64,000 bases of DNA, taken from Zonotrichia leucophrys gambelii. Its lineage: Eukaryota; Chordata; Aves; Passeriformes; Passerellidae. A model generated the notes under the pieces. That model was not told the DNA's origin and made no database searches. It saw only the letters and a program-made list of their open reading frames with translations. Position numbers and translations under genes: made by a program. This document shows positions 38,741 through 51,209 of this stretch, in pieces; within the stretch, counting starts at the first letter, position 1; each line of letters begins with the position of its first letter. The stretch lies in contig NC_088172.1 of NCBI RefSeq assembly GCF_028769735.1, positions 93,448,951-93,512,950 on the forward strand, given 5' to 3'.

Positions 38741-39330
38741 AATCATAGAACCATAGGACAGTTTGCATTGGAAGGGACCTCGTAGACCATCTAGTTCTAA
38801 CCCCACTGCCATGAGCAGGGACACCTCCCACTATCCCAGGTTGCCCAGAGCCCCATCCAGCCTGGCCTTGAGCACTTCCAGGGATGGGGCAGCCACCACT
38901 CCTCTGGGCAACCTGTGCCAGTGTCACACCACCTTTACAGTAAAGAATTTCTTCCTAATATCTAATCTAAATCTTCCCTCTGTCAGTCTAAAGCCGCTCT
39001 CCTAGTCCTATCACTCCATACCTTTGTAAATTTTCTTGTAGTCCCCTCCAGGTACTGGAAGGTGCTGTTAAGCTCTCCCCATAGCCTTCTCCTCCACGCT
39101 GAGCACTCCCAATTCTCTCTGCCTATCCTCACAGGAGAGGTGCTCCAGCCTTTTGGTCATCTTAGTGACCTCCTCTGGACTCATGTCAACAGGCCCATGT
39201 CCTTCTCATGTTGGGTGCAGCACTCCAGGTGGGGTCTCACAAGGACAGAGTAGAGGGGCAGGGTCCCATCCCTTGCCCAGCTGGCCACGCTGCTTTTGGT
39301 GCAGGCCAGGATACAGGTGGATTGCCAAGG
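38741..39330 (-). mobile_element. CR1 LINE, 3' part, inverted relative to ALK
   Basis: The + strand opens with aatcatagaaccatagg (reverse complement of the terminal repeat) and attggaagggacctcgtaga. It continues through caggttgcccagagccccatc near 38840, ttgagcacttccagggatgg near 38868, and aagaatttcttcctaatatct near 38943. It then has the ctggactcatgtcaacaggccc block near 39176, gcactccaggtggggtctcac near 39221, and gtgcaggccaggatacaggtgg near 39299. Blocks are well preserved, so this copy looks younger than the one at 10040-10975. The 5' edge is approximate. Confidence 0.95.
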
Positions 39331-42300
39331 TTTGCTTACGAGATTCCCAATAGTGTCTTGTTCGCAAATCATTCTTAATAATTTTAACATTAGTTGCTCT
39401 TACAAAGATCTGATCCTTTTCTGACCAGGTAGTTGGAATGCCGTGTGTTACAGCTGACAACTTGTTCATTAGCATTCCTTGCTTTGCAGCTTGTATTGCT
39501 TGGAAGTATGAATAATCACCATTACTGTGGAAGAATGCTTTGACAACTATTTGTGACAACTATTATAGCTGTGTGCTGATTTTATGAGGAGTGAGTAAGT
39601 GTCTGCAAGTGAGTTAACAGCTTAATCTGCTCCCTTTCTCCCAACATGACTCACTAGAGCATTTCTGTATGCACTGCTGCCACCTCTCTCCCCAGTTGCT
39701 GCTTGATTGACAATAATCTGATCTCTCCATACGTGTTACCCTCTCTGTGCCACACAACTTTTGTCACAGTGCTGATGCCACTGGCTTTCAGATCCTCATG
39801 TGAGCTTCCCCTGCAAGAGGATGTGACTCATAGGCTCCTCCTGAGATCCATTTAACACACCGAATTAAATCCAAGTAGCTCTTGCTGCTTGTTAGCATGT
39901 TCTGACTGACTGACTGGGACCTTACTCCTTAGTCTTGAGATTGTTTGTAATATTAGATGTGTACATGCTATTTCACAGATTTATGTCACTCTAGGGTCCC
40001 AATTGCTTTTTATTTTGGGGTGGTTTCTGCTGACTGTGTCTCCATGAAGAGCTACAGAATACGTGGTCGCACTTTACAGCGTGTCCTTAGTGTGCAAACA
40101 TTTCTCCACTTGCTTTCTGAGCAATTCCTCTTTTTGTTATAATATATTGTGCTCTCCACTATGCATGCAAACAATGAACTCCAGTGTCATTATCTAAGCA
40201 GCAAAGAAAACAAAGGGCTGTGTCCAACTCAGCTGTTGAGCTACTGGATGATCCTAAGCAAGGCTTTGTCTTGATTTCCTTAGCCTGGAGATCCATCAGG
40301 GCATTGTTAAAGAGGATTTGGGTGTTGAACCAAAATATAAACATTTGGCTGCTCTGTCTTTTGGAAATGATCCAGTGCTCACATGTGGTTTTGAAATAAG
40401 GCCTTAGTCAGGACTTTCTTTGTTTCACAAAAATAATTTTCTTCTTGTGCTTCAAGCCATGTCTTTGTATCTGCTAAGTCTGCCTGAGTTTTTTGTTAGC
40501 CAGCTAGCAATGCCACAGGAGATTTTCACAACACTTCCAAGGCTCCAACCTCACTATCCATTGCCTGTTCCAAGGATTTAAGTTCCTCACAAAGATCCCC
40601 CACGTTATATCCTAAACTTGTGTCAGTTCTTACCTTCAGCTCAAATTATGAAACCCAAAATAGTGGGCATTTCTGAAAACACTGACCTAAGTAATTCTTG
40701 CTAAATCTTATCAAAGCCCAGCTGAGATGAATGAGTAGCAAACATCAAAGCTAACAAGGAGGTACTCCACTAGTACAAGGAAATTCAGCAGTAATGGTTG
40801 TCCATTTTGAATAGGAAAAGCCAAAAGTAAAGGATATTCTTTTTGATTTGAGTCTTCATGAGCAAAGCCTGATCTGAGATCTGTTTGCATGTTCTTATAG
40901 CTGAGGAAGAAGTGCAGCCAACAGCAGAGCAGCAACAAGTCAGGGACTCTTTCCAGAGGTAAATGTGATCAAATCCATGTGCTGGATGGGCCCAAGGGGC
41001 CTGAAAAAATAATCTCATGTGTTTGTGGGATTGGTATACCATGTTTGTAACAAAACATGGGGACTGGGAAGGAGGCTGGCAAATTTCTGGTGACTAAAAA
41101 TAGTAAGTATTGTATCAGTTTTTTGGAAAGGCAAGAAAATGGGGTCCTTTGGATCTCATCAATTCCATTCCCGTCCCTGGAAAGGACTTGGTACACATCA
41201 GCTTAGAGTCAGTTGGACCAAATTACTTCCAACCAACATTTTTATAATTGTATTTTCTGAAAATGTAACCCTGATCTGATTTTCATCTCTTCATTTCAGG
41301 TAAAGTTCTCTTTCTTAGCCCCAGTTGTGTTCTACTAAATGTTGTGTACCTCTGATGGGCCTCAGATTGATGTTTTTCACAATCAGAATGCCTGTGAACT
41401 TTCAGAAAAATTAAGATCAGGTCTGAAGCTACACATTGCAGCTTAGGCAGCTTGCATTTGGTCATTATCCTTAGCAAATCAATATTCAAAAGTGAATTTT
41501 TCCTTTTCTATGAGATCTTTGAATGTGGGTTCATGTAATACCTGGGAAGAGCAGATATCCAGAGAATTTCACATCTTGCGGAGGTCAGGAAAGACTGATC
41601 TCTTTTCAGTCATGCTGCAACAATTATTTACTGTATTTAAGCATTGCTGTTTTCTCTGCATTTCCCAAGTATTGTGCAGTGGCTGTGTGATAGAGCTGGG
41701 GGGATGAGTATTCTGGCACACCTAACCCTCAGGTGATATGCAAGTAGAAAAACACATACTGGGCTTCCAGAGCACAGTGCAAGCTTATGCAGGCTTATTT
41801 ATTACTGTTTTAGGTATAAAAATATTGAGTTTAATTTTCCAATTACACGGTACAATTCTATCTTGTTAAAATATTTCAAAATAGACTTAGGCATGAGTAG
41901 CTCTGAAATGAGGAGAGACTTCTCAGTTTAATGGGAAGGACATTTTTATTGCTGTTTGTATGCTTTGATTAAATAGAAGATGCAGAAATTTAGGTCTGAT
42001 TATATTTTCAGGATAACATAATTAACAATAATATGCTCTTTTCCTTATCCTCTGAATGCATTTGAGGGATGGTATTTGTGAAATGTCAGCGTTCTCGAGG
42101 AAATGAGGACAGTGTAAAATCATGCCCAAAAGTAAACATCGCATTCCAGTTTGCATTGACTACTGCCCCAGTGCTCTGTGCTGCACTTGCTGAGCCTCCC
42201 CTGTCTCCTGCACACATCTTTTACTGTCCTGTGGAACATCAGGGCACACAGCAAGGTCTGGGCTCCTGCCAGCAATGTCAGAGTGACCCAACCCCAGACA

Positions 42301-42427
42301 AATCAACCTGCATGAGAAATGAAAGCAATTAGAACTGCAAGGTAGAAATTAGCTGGAAAAGTTGGTGCCAATGCTGAATTTCATTCTTACACTTCCTACT
42401 CCTCCTGTGTCCTTCCGAGTGCCTTCC
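39331..42427 (+). other. ALK: ALK intron 4 (part): unique sequence
   Basis: No exon or interspersed repeat is recognised. A 13-bp-period duplication of tgacaactatt lies at 39541-39564, and a gactgactgactg patch near 39903. Open frames are short and overlapping. Confidence 0.65.
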
Positions 42428-42432
42428 TGGTG
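42428..42432. repeat. Target-site duplication, left copy (tggtg)
   Basis: tggtg directly precedes the LTR's terminal tgtagg and is identical to the five bases after the LTR. Confidence 0.8.
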
Positions 42433-43033
42433 TGTAGGAGAGATGGGGGTTGGATGATCGGGATGGACGGAGACGAGAGATCTCTGAAGTCGGGTCTTAG
42501 AACTTGAGGTTTATTGCAAAGGTGTGAGTGCAGGGTGCCAGCCACAGCTCAGAGCAGGCCTAAAAGAGGGAGAGATTTAAAGAGAGAGAAGGCAAGAGCA
42601 TGGTCAAGGGGATGAGAGCGAGCGAGGTTCCCATTACAATACAATAAATCTTCTGTGTTGAATATTTTAATTCTCCCTAACCAATCTAGTACAAGATACA
42701 AATCCTATAGCATTTACATATTGCCTGCAACAATCAGTACGTTACCATACTGTGTTACATTTTAAACCCTAAAAACTACTCTTTGGACCCCTTCTTCCAA
42801 GCTAGTAGGGTCTGCTCTGACCCTTGGACCTGTCTGCAAGCAGAGGGTATTGTTTCATCAAAAGGGGATTATCTTCAGTCTGGCCATACTATTGTTTTCT
42901 AGTTGTTCAGTAACTAAGGCTTGGTATCTCAAAGCTTGCTTTCATTTCAATCTTGCTTATAGTTTCTGTATTCTCAAAGTCTTTTGCCAGGCCATCATAT
43001 TTATAAGGCTTTCCTGTTCCATCTTCCCCAGCA
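42433..43033 (-). mobile_element. Solo endogenous-retrovirus LTR (601 bp), antisense to ALK
   Basis: Read on the minus strand, this block starts TGCTGGGG and ends CTCCTACA, giving the TG...CA ends of an LTR. A polyadenylation signal AATAAA lies at 42510-42515 (seen as tttatt on the + strand). A TATA-like tttaaa at 42576-42581 lies upstream of it. The 5-bp direct repeat tggtg flanks it exactly (42428-42432 and 43034-43038), which is a target-site duplication of integrase size. No gag, pol or env sequence adjoins it, so it is a solo LTR left by recombination between the two LTRs of a provirus. A 5-bp duplication fits ERVL-like or some other avian ERVs; the family name is not assigned. Confidence 0.88.
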
Positions 43034-43038
43034 TGGTG
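43034..43038. repeat. Target-site duplication, right copy (tggtg)
   Basis: tggtg directly follows the LTR end cccagca and matches the left copy exactly. Confidence 0.8.
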
Positions 43039-46000
43039 CTGTGCATCAGTGCTGACCTCTGTGTGTTCAGAGCAGACAGACAGACGGTCTGGGTCTGCCA
43101 TGGCCATGCCAGGGCTGCCACCGCTCTGGGGGTGGATGCCGTGTGTGGCACAGCACCAGTCTCCCTAGGACACCCACCTGGATGGGACAGGACTCTGCAC
43201 AAGGAGGGCTGGTGGCACCAAGGAGGAGCTTGCACAGGATGTGGCTGTGGCCCAGAGCAGATGGAGCCATGCGTCCTGTGACAAGCCACCTCTGAATTGT
43301 TGGGGTGCTTGTTCTCTGAGAGCACAGCTGGGACAGGACTCTCATGGGAATTACTGAACTGGGTTTGTGCCGTGTCTTGACTGAGAATTTCCCAGAACAT
43401 CCAATTTCAGAAACAAACCTGCTGCAGGAGAGAAAAGATAGTTTCTCTCCTTTCTGTGCAACTTCAGTCAGAGAGTGGCTTTATTTTTTGAAAATAAAAA
43501 CCCCCAGGAAAACAAACCAAAAATGCCAGAAGCTCTGTGCTCTTATTGATCAGCTTCAGTGTGATACCAGCGCTGCTGGCTCTGTATTTATGTTCCCTCC
43601 TACCCCATATATTGCGATTCTATCAACAAGGGTGATCTGTGAGGATGGAGACTGGGAGAAAATACCCACAGGGTCAGCATGCCATTGTGAAGGAGAAGGA
43701 ATCATGGTGTTTTATCAAATCCTCAACAGCTTGATCTGCTGGGGATAAATGTTTTTCCCTTACTGCTCTTTGGAATCCTGGTGTTCTTCATCCAGTATGA
43801 TCCCATGGTGTGCAATGGAATTGAGATTCATATGGTGTGGATTGCCAGCACAAGAGCACCTTTGAGGAGAATTGCCTGAACAACTTGCCATCTGAAGGGA
43901 GATGTTTACAGGATAAATGCTTTCTCCAGCCTCAATTACCTTCAAAAGTAAGTCAAAGGTTGCCATGTGGAATATACCAAACTCTGCTGGGAAAATGCCA
44001 GAATATCTGTGATCTCCTTGTCCCCACAGGCAGGACTGGCAGCACAAGCCGTGACTTGGGGAGGACCTGCCTTGATTTAGTCGTGCTTTTTCCTAAACAG
44101 CCTTGGGAAATGCTTTAGCTACAGGTGCTCTAGGGCTGTAAATCAGTGCCCTTTGCACTGACTTCTGCTGCAAACATCCTCTTAGGAGTGGTGGCAGAGT
44201 TTTGTTTTTCTATCTCGTGTCATTACAGAAGTGATCGGATTTGGGACATTAAACGAAAGCAAAGTGAATTCTCACAATGGCTTTTTAAGAAGTATATTAT
44301 CTTTCACATGCTTCACTAGCACATTTCGATTTGCAGCTCTGCAATAAGGATGGGCAGGAGTTACCCCATCTGTAACTAATGCCTTCTTGTGTTGGAGGTT
44401 AACAATCAGATTGCCTTAAAATATCTGTTATTTTATAATTGTTAATGGGAGAGTAAGGCTCTTATTTGGGTCCTTGTGTATGATTATCCGCTCAAATTCT
44501 TTATTTTGTGTACCTAGTACCCTTAAGTAGACCATGAGCTTTATAAAGCATACCTTTTGAATAAAATTTTATTTTTATTAGTCATATTTCCAGCTGTTCA
44601 TATTCATAAATCATACATCTGACTTTAAATGAATACTACTGGCAAGTGCTGTTAATTTACCTCAAGCTTTTGAAGCCTTACCTCACATTTTAAAATATTT
44701 TTTCCCCAAAGCTATGATGATCAGAAACTTTTAAAGGTAACTAGTTATTTGACATTGAGAAAGACATCAAATACAGGAAGACTTGTAATGAATTCATGGT
44801 GAACACTTTGGAGATGTAGATGACTACACACCTATTACATCCACTTTTCTAAATTATTAGTAAGTAGCTGTGTACAGAAAGTGTCACTCAGTAGTTGCTC
44901 ATTTTCACATTGAAGCATCTGTCTTGCTCACGGCCCAGGGGGTGCATTTTGGGTGCAAATGAGCCTGGCTGAAATGGATCATGGGATCAAGCAAGAGAAA
45001 CCATCTGTACTTAGTGCCCACTCTGGAAAGCCAAGCACATTAAACGACCAGCAAAGCAGTGTTTGTTCCCCTCACTGCTGGGCTGGCTGTTCCTCTTGGA
45101 GTGCTCCACACACCGTGGTGGTCACACATCCCCTGTGCCACCTGTCACTGCCACAGCCCAGCCCTTCATCCCTGCTGCTGCTGCTGACACGTGGCCACAT
45201 CTGCCAAGACCTGACGTGACGTTTTAACAGTGTGCTTCATTTCTGTGCTGGTGCAGGTGGCACATAAACCTGGTGAAAGTGGTGATCCTTCTCCATCTCC
45301 ATCCCAGAAGTCTGGGGTAAGGGGGAGGAGGAGTAGTGTCTTAATACAGTTCTTAATACAGTGCTGCTTCTTGAAGGTGCTGTGGCAATACAAATACTAC
45401 TAATTCAAATATTCCAGTCATAGGCTGAGGTTTACAGCTGCTTTGTGGGCTGTGTAAGGACTTAGGAATTCAAGGAAAACTTGCATTTTGTTTTCCAGCT
45501 ATCTGTCCATTCACATGGTTCAAAGTTCAAGGAAATGTTGAAAAGCAATTAGCCTTTCAATGAGATACGCCTTTTTTGATGCTCTAGGGTTTTTTTGTTT
45601 GGTTGGGATTTTTAATAAAGGTATGAAAAATGTATTTATTCTTTGCTCAAGTCTGAGCTAAACTTGTTTTCTATTAACAGCAGAGGAAAGTGAAGTTAGG
45701 CTTATTCTCTTATTCTATGCACTTTGCAGCACTTACAGTGTCTATAGTTTCTAACTGTACAGTGTTTTACACTTTCTATATTTAATTTTAACTTCAAAAA
45801 TAACATCTAATTCTCAAAAGAAAGAAAGTTATGTGTAAATACCTGCAATCAAGGAGACATGGTGCTAAATGTGATACATGAAATGCATCATTCTGATATA
45901 AAAGTATTCTTTGCTTAGTGGCTTTAATATGGTATTAGGTTACAGTGTCAGCAAAAGCTTTGCTTTTTCATTTAGTGCAGCATCTCCTGTCTCACAATGC

Positions 46001-49000
46001 AGCCTGGTTCAGGCTGTAATGCCTGAGCAAGCTATCTAAAAATCTGCTGACTCTGGTTATAAACACAAATGGAGTGTGATTTTAAAACTAACAGGAAGTG
46101 TTGGGCTTTCCATGACTCCCAATATCCATGAAATGCTAAGTTTGTGTCTAGGTACCACAACAGGATAAGGCTGAGAACCATCTTAGCCACCTTTTGGAGA
46201 CACCAGAAACCAAGGCACGAAAAGCAGAGGCAATTTCCTAAGCCTCTACACACCAGAATGACAACACCAGATCTGACTGTATTTTTTTTTTAAGCTGGTT
46301 TTCCTTTCATAAGTCTCTGCTTATCTTTACCTATGTTTTTTACTTAGTTATCTCTTCAATAGCAATTTTTTCTTCTTCAGAAATTGCTGGAGGTAGCAAT
46401 CAGGTTTCAAAATCTTGGATCCAACCACTTGAACACATCAGTTTCAGGGTATTGAATGGCTCTGAATTCTCCTTTAATGGGTCAAATCTGCACGATCAAT
46501 GTGAACATCTTGCATTCTTTGATTGTGTTTTAATTTGCATTCTGATCAGATAGTTGGCCATTTGAATCCATCTACAGTTGGAGCTGATTTGAAAGAAACA
46601 TCAAGTACACATGTCCAATTAAACTGAAGTTACCGTGCAGCATATAAATTACATTCTAGCATTCTTTTTAGCCTTCCTAAAATTCACTGGCTGTATTTAA
46701 TTCAGAGGAGCTATCTTTGTGATTTAGCAATGTACAACAGTAGGGCAAAGGAGGAATGAGCACAGCTCTCTGGGGTGCTTGGCTTTGGTGTTCTCAAAAT
46801 GGGTCTCAACATATTTAAGCTCAGCTTAGCAGTGGAATGGCACCATGTAATTTCTCTGTTCTTCTTTCCTGCTGTCAGCCTGGGGCTGCCTCCCTGGGCT
46901 CTGATGGACAGGCCTGTCCTTACCTGCACTACATTCTGCTGCCTTTATAGGGAATATTTTGTATACATCTCAGGACATAAAGCCAAGTCCTGGTACCTAA
47001 TTTAAAATGTAATTTCAACAGCTCCTTTGCACTGCTTGCTCATGGTCAGGAGCCCCAAGTGGCTTCTCTGATAAGCATTCCAAAAATAGGCTTTTATGCT
47101 GTTTTTTAATAGATGTTTTCTGTAAGAAGAGGATGGAGGGAGGTGATGTGAATGGAGCCATGTTAATGTGACCAGAACTTGGAGGGGAGGGCTGTGAACT
47201 GCTTTGGTCTGTGCTCACCTGTGAGGGTGAGGGAGGAAGCTGATTCCACCACACTTTCATATTCTTTTTTTTTTTGTATGCATAACCCAGATGTCTTTAC
47301 CTTCCTGTTTTGTTTAATATATCCCATTAATAATGTGGAAATATACAGTCTTTTAAAAGATCCATCTGATCCAAATTGTTGGGTTTCATAGTCATGATAG
47401 AGTTTCACACGGTCACCTGCTGAGGGGGAGCTTAATCAGAACAAAAAGCTAATTTTTTTCCTCCTGTCCTGTTGCTAGTGTGTCCCTGGCACACAGTGAC
47501 TGAGTATTTAGTGTGTTACAAAATCCTCTAAAACACGAGGATTAGAGGGCTTGCTCTAAAGAGAAGTCTAAGTAGAAACTACTCCCCAGTCTGTAAGTGA
47601 GAAGTTCTGGCTCCCGTGGCCTGATTCATTGTAATGTTTATAAATAGTGCCTTAAGCAAAGTAAAAAATAGAAATTTTAGCCACCCTAACATTTTTCACC
47701 AGCATGTTTAAGACAACAAACTGGGGCTAAGAAATATGTAAAATGCTTTCTAATTAAAGCAGCTCAATATACTAAAGCTTCCTGATGCCGTAACTTTAAG
47801 GTACAATATGCATTTAATTATCCCCAAGGCAAAAATTACTTTCAGAGTGGTGTAGTTCTCCCCAAACACAAAATAATATGGTTTACTGAACTGGACCAGG
47901 TTTTAGCAGGGCCTGCAACAGCAGTGATTTTTTTGTGACTCCTTGGAGATTACAGAGTAAACATTTTTAAATCTCATTTATAGGAAATGCTTTATTATGG
48001 TTTTGGTCAAGCCTAATTTATTGTTAACTGGATTATAAGTGATGTAAACTGAGGGTTGTTCCTGCTGGGTATTACATACCCTCTGCTTCCAGTAAGGTTG
48101 ACCAAAATTCAGCATTGTCATTTCACTAGCTTGTGCAGATGCATAATATTCTTACAAAAATAATACTTATCTAGCTCTCTCACAAATCAAATATTTTATC
48201 CCAACCTAGCCCACCTCTTGTTTGTTGGACTTTTTTTTTTTTGCCTTGAATTAGAACTAAACAAGGTGTGGAACATGTAAAACTGTCTAACAGCAGTCAC
48301 TGTTTGGTTTGCTGTTACAACTGCCCTTTAAAAGTCAATTGAATTTTTTTCTTCATCAACATTTAGTAATCAAACATCTTGAGTTTTTTCAGGAGAAGGG
48401 TCTGAGTTTCTTCATAAACCTCAGAGCAAACTTTAGCCTTATTTTTTAATTTAACTGATGAAATCCAGGCACAATTATTTCAAATTCAGTTTGTACTGTT
48501 GAAACATATCTTTTTAAGACAAGTAATCTGAATCTGGTTAAAATTTGGACTCCTGCTGTATATTTCTGGGCTTTGTCCTTGAGTAAAGTGCCAAACAAAG
48601 CCATATTGACTGAAGACATGCAGAGCCTAGAGCAAAGACCTTGATTTAAAATATCTTACTGCTGCCCTAAAATGACCAATAGATTCATGAGGGACATCAA
48701 AATGTTCTGTGTGCTGTATTTCTTATTTACTCTTTGCAATTTAATTAAGGAAGGGGAAAGAAGCACGGGGAGAGATTTTTAAAGATGTGGCTCCCCCGAG
48801 CTTTGGGAAGTGGGGATGTGCAGCGGCTGCTGCTGTCACTGTCAGATGGAAGTGTTGGAATCCTGTCTGTTCAGGGGTCCTCTATGCCCCTGACCCCTGC
48901 TGGGTTTGGATTTGTTCTTGCCAGCTGATCATGAAAGATGATCAGTAACTTACAGTTACTTCTACTAGGGCAATGTCCATGTCTGGTAATGTACCTGGTG

Positions 49001-50801
49001 GTACATTAATTATAACTGTGACCTAGCATGGCTGAAGGAGGCCAGACAGCATTGGGTCAGGTGTAAGAACTTGAATGCAAACTCAAATTTTGCAGAAATT
49101 CAGGGTTTGTAGCTGCAGAAAGTAAAGGTTTACTTTGGTGTTTCTGTGACCAGAAATTGAGGAACTCTGAGCTAGGATTTGGAAGAGTTTCTAGAGAAAC
49201 TTCCATCTCCATCTTACAAGCAGAAATACTTGTTCACATTTACACAATTCTCAGAAGTCTTTGCTTTAAACCTTGAAGCTGTGATGTATTTGAAGCTACC
49301 AGTGTTATGGGAAATGTTGTGGAGATCAAGCCAAACTGTAGCAAGTTCTGAGCTGTGTGAATTGTTGTATCAAAGTAACTTTTTCACACTGCTGTGTAGT
49401 TTGACCATGAGTTCCTCTCTGACCATCCTTTGGAAATGATCAATAAGGAACAGGTTACACTGTGTAGTGGTAGTTTCTGTTCTGTCTTGACTTAATTCTG
49501 AAAGTTTGTATAGCTATTTGGACACTACTACCTGTTGTTTAAAAGGAAAAATAGTAGGAATTGAGGTTAATCAAGCTATTTCTTACTTCTCTCTTCATTT
49601 GCACCAGCTATCATTTTCTTACTTTTCCACGTCAGTAGAATTAGCTTAGTTGAAGGAATTAGGGGTTCACTTGTGATGCTTTGGAATAGGGCTAGCAGAA
49701 ATTCTTGTAAATAAGAGTTTCTTTCTTCAGGATTTGTCACTTGAATTCATATCAGATGCTCAAATAAACAACCTCTTGAGGTCCCACCTGAGAGCTTGGT
49801 CACCCCTCCATTTCTTCACTCTTGCTAATAGAGAAGATGCTCAGGAGTTAAAACTTTGATGCTTGAATTCTAAGCAGCTACAGCATGTAAAAATCTTTTT
49901 TTCCCTGGCAGGAGGAAAGGAAAACAGCAACAAAACCCACTTGTGCTTATCCTGGCATAAAATAGATTATAAAATCCTGATACTAAACTGATGATTATTT
50001 CCAAATCTGTAGAACAGCTTAGTAAAGTACTTGCTCTTGTTTATGTTCATATTATAAATTTGAAAAAGATTAATTTTCCAACTCACTGTCTCTTAAATCA
50101 ACTAATCATCAACTATGGAAAATTGTGCAGAGCTCTTTGACTGTGCTACTGATGTTGGTTTTATATTTTGCGTGGAAAGTTCATCACCTTTTCTCTTGCA
50201 TCAGAAAGAACCCCTGTGCACACAAATACATACAAGCAAAAGGAAGAAGTGATTGTGATTTTTTTTTTGTTTCCCTGAAATGTTCAGAATTACGTGCAGT
50301 GTCAGTATATCAAGGGAGAAAAAAAGATATGACATCTTTGATTCCCAAATATTCTGGGTACAAATATACAAATAATGTATATAATTAACTAAAGTCTCCC
50401 TGGATTTGCATTGATGAACCCAAGCTCTGCATATCTCAGATTAATTCTCTTGGTTTATGTAGTGGTTATTAGAACCTCAAGGCAGTTGGTGATGTTGCTG
50501 GTTTAATGAAAATGGGTAAATGGTAACCTTGAGAATGCAACAAAAGAACAGGTCTGACAAAAAGCACATCTCCAGTTTCTCATTTCATTTATGCAGTGAC
50601 ATTTAATTTGAAGAGTGTCTTATGCATTTCATTCTCTATCTATACCAGGTATTTACCCCTCTTTGAATTTGTATCTCAACTGCAGATATATCTCAAGGTC
50701 TCACTTTTGTGTGCTCCTTAGCCTGTTATGCAGGCATGCAAAAGCACCTGGTATGCCAGTTTAGGGCTCTTGGTGCCAGCGGGCCTCTATGGAGAGGTCC
50801 A
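43039..50801 (+). other. ALK: ALK intron 4 (part): mostly unique sequence
   Basis: A GC-rich block follows the solo LTR (about 43070-43340); open frames of 143 and 147 codons cross its LTR boundary and are not credible genes. (CTG)n lies near 45173-45187, and poly-T runs lie near 46284, 47262 and 48229. A cluster of three perfect inverted repeats lies at 48925-49008. No exon is recognised. Confidence 0.62.
48925..49008. repeat. Cluster of three perfect short inverted repeats
   Basis: Repeat 1 is ctgatcat (48925-48932) / atgatcag (48938-48945). Repeat 2 is agtaact (48944-48950) / agttact (48954-48960). Repeat 3 is taatgtacc (48987-48995) / ggtacatta (49000-49008). Loops are 5, 3 and 4 bases. 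All pairs are exact. Each could form a small hairpin in RNA or a cruciform in DNA. Confidence 0.8.
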
Positions 50802-51088
50802 TGTGATGCCTCAGGTTTTAGCTTTTATACTTTTCAGATTCTGTGCTGCTTTAGTCTGTGGGTCTGAGCTTCATATTAAGGCCTGGTAAGCTCTCTTCAC
50901 AGAGCAGGTAGACCAAACAGCTCCTTCTCTAGCTAGGGACCAAGGACAGCCAATCCAGATCTCAGTGGATTGACTGTCCTTGGTCAGCCAATCAAACAAT
51001 GGTGGAATAAAGAGAGAAAAAGGAGGATGGAACTTCAGGGGCTAAAGCTATAATTGGATTAACTCCAAAATGCTAATGGACCAGAACT

Positions 51089-51096
51089 TATAAAAG
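51089..51096 (+). promoter_or_regulatory. TATA box of the sense LTR
   Basis: TATAAAAG sits about 100 bases downstream of the second CCAAT box and about 110 bases upstream of AATAAA, the normal order in a compact LTR promoter. Activity is not shown by the sequence. Confidence 0.65.
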
Positions 51097-51203
51097 TGTG
51101 AGACCCTGTGACCAGTCAGCCATTTTGTGACTGTTTTGGGTTCACCTGGGCTGTAGCCCTGGCTGGGCTCTTGTGCTGCCCATTGTACCTATTGAGACCT
51201 TCT

Positions 51204-51209
51204 AATAAA
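51204..51209 (+). terminator. Polyadenylation signal of the sense LTR
   Basis: AATAAA in tctaataaatccc, followed by T-rich sequence (tactttattcttt). In this orientation it could act on ALK pre-mRNA as well as on retroviral RNA. Confidence 0.6.

Noticed and set aside
42850..43400. Overlapping frames of 143 (+) and 147 (-) codons
   Set aside because: Both cross the precise edge of the solo LTR, so neither can be one ancestral coding unit; no recognisable motif.
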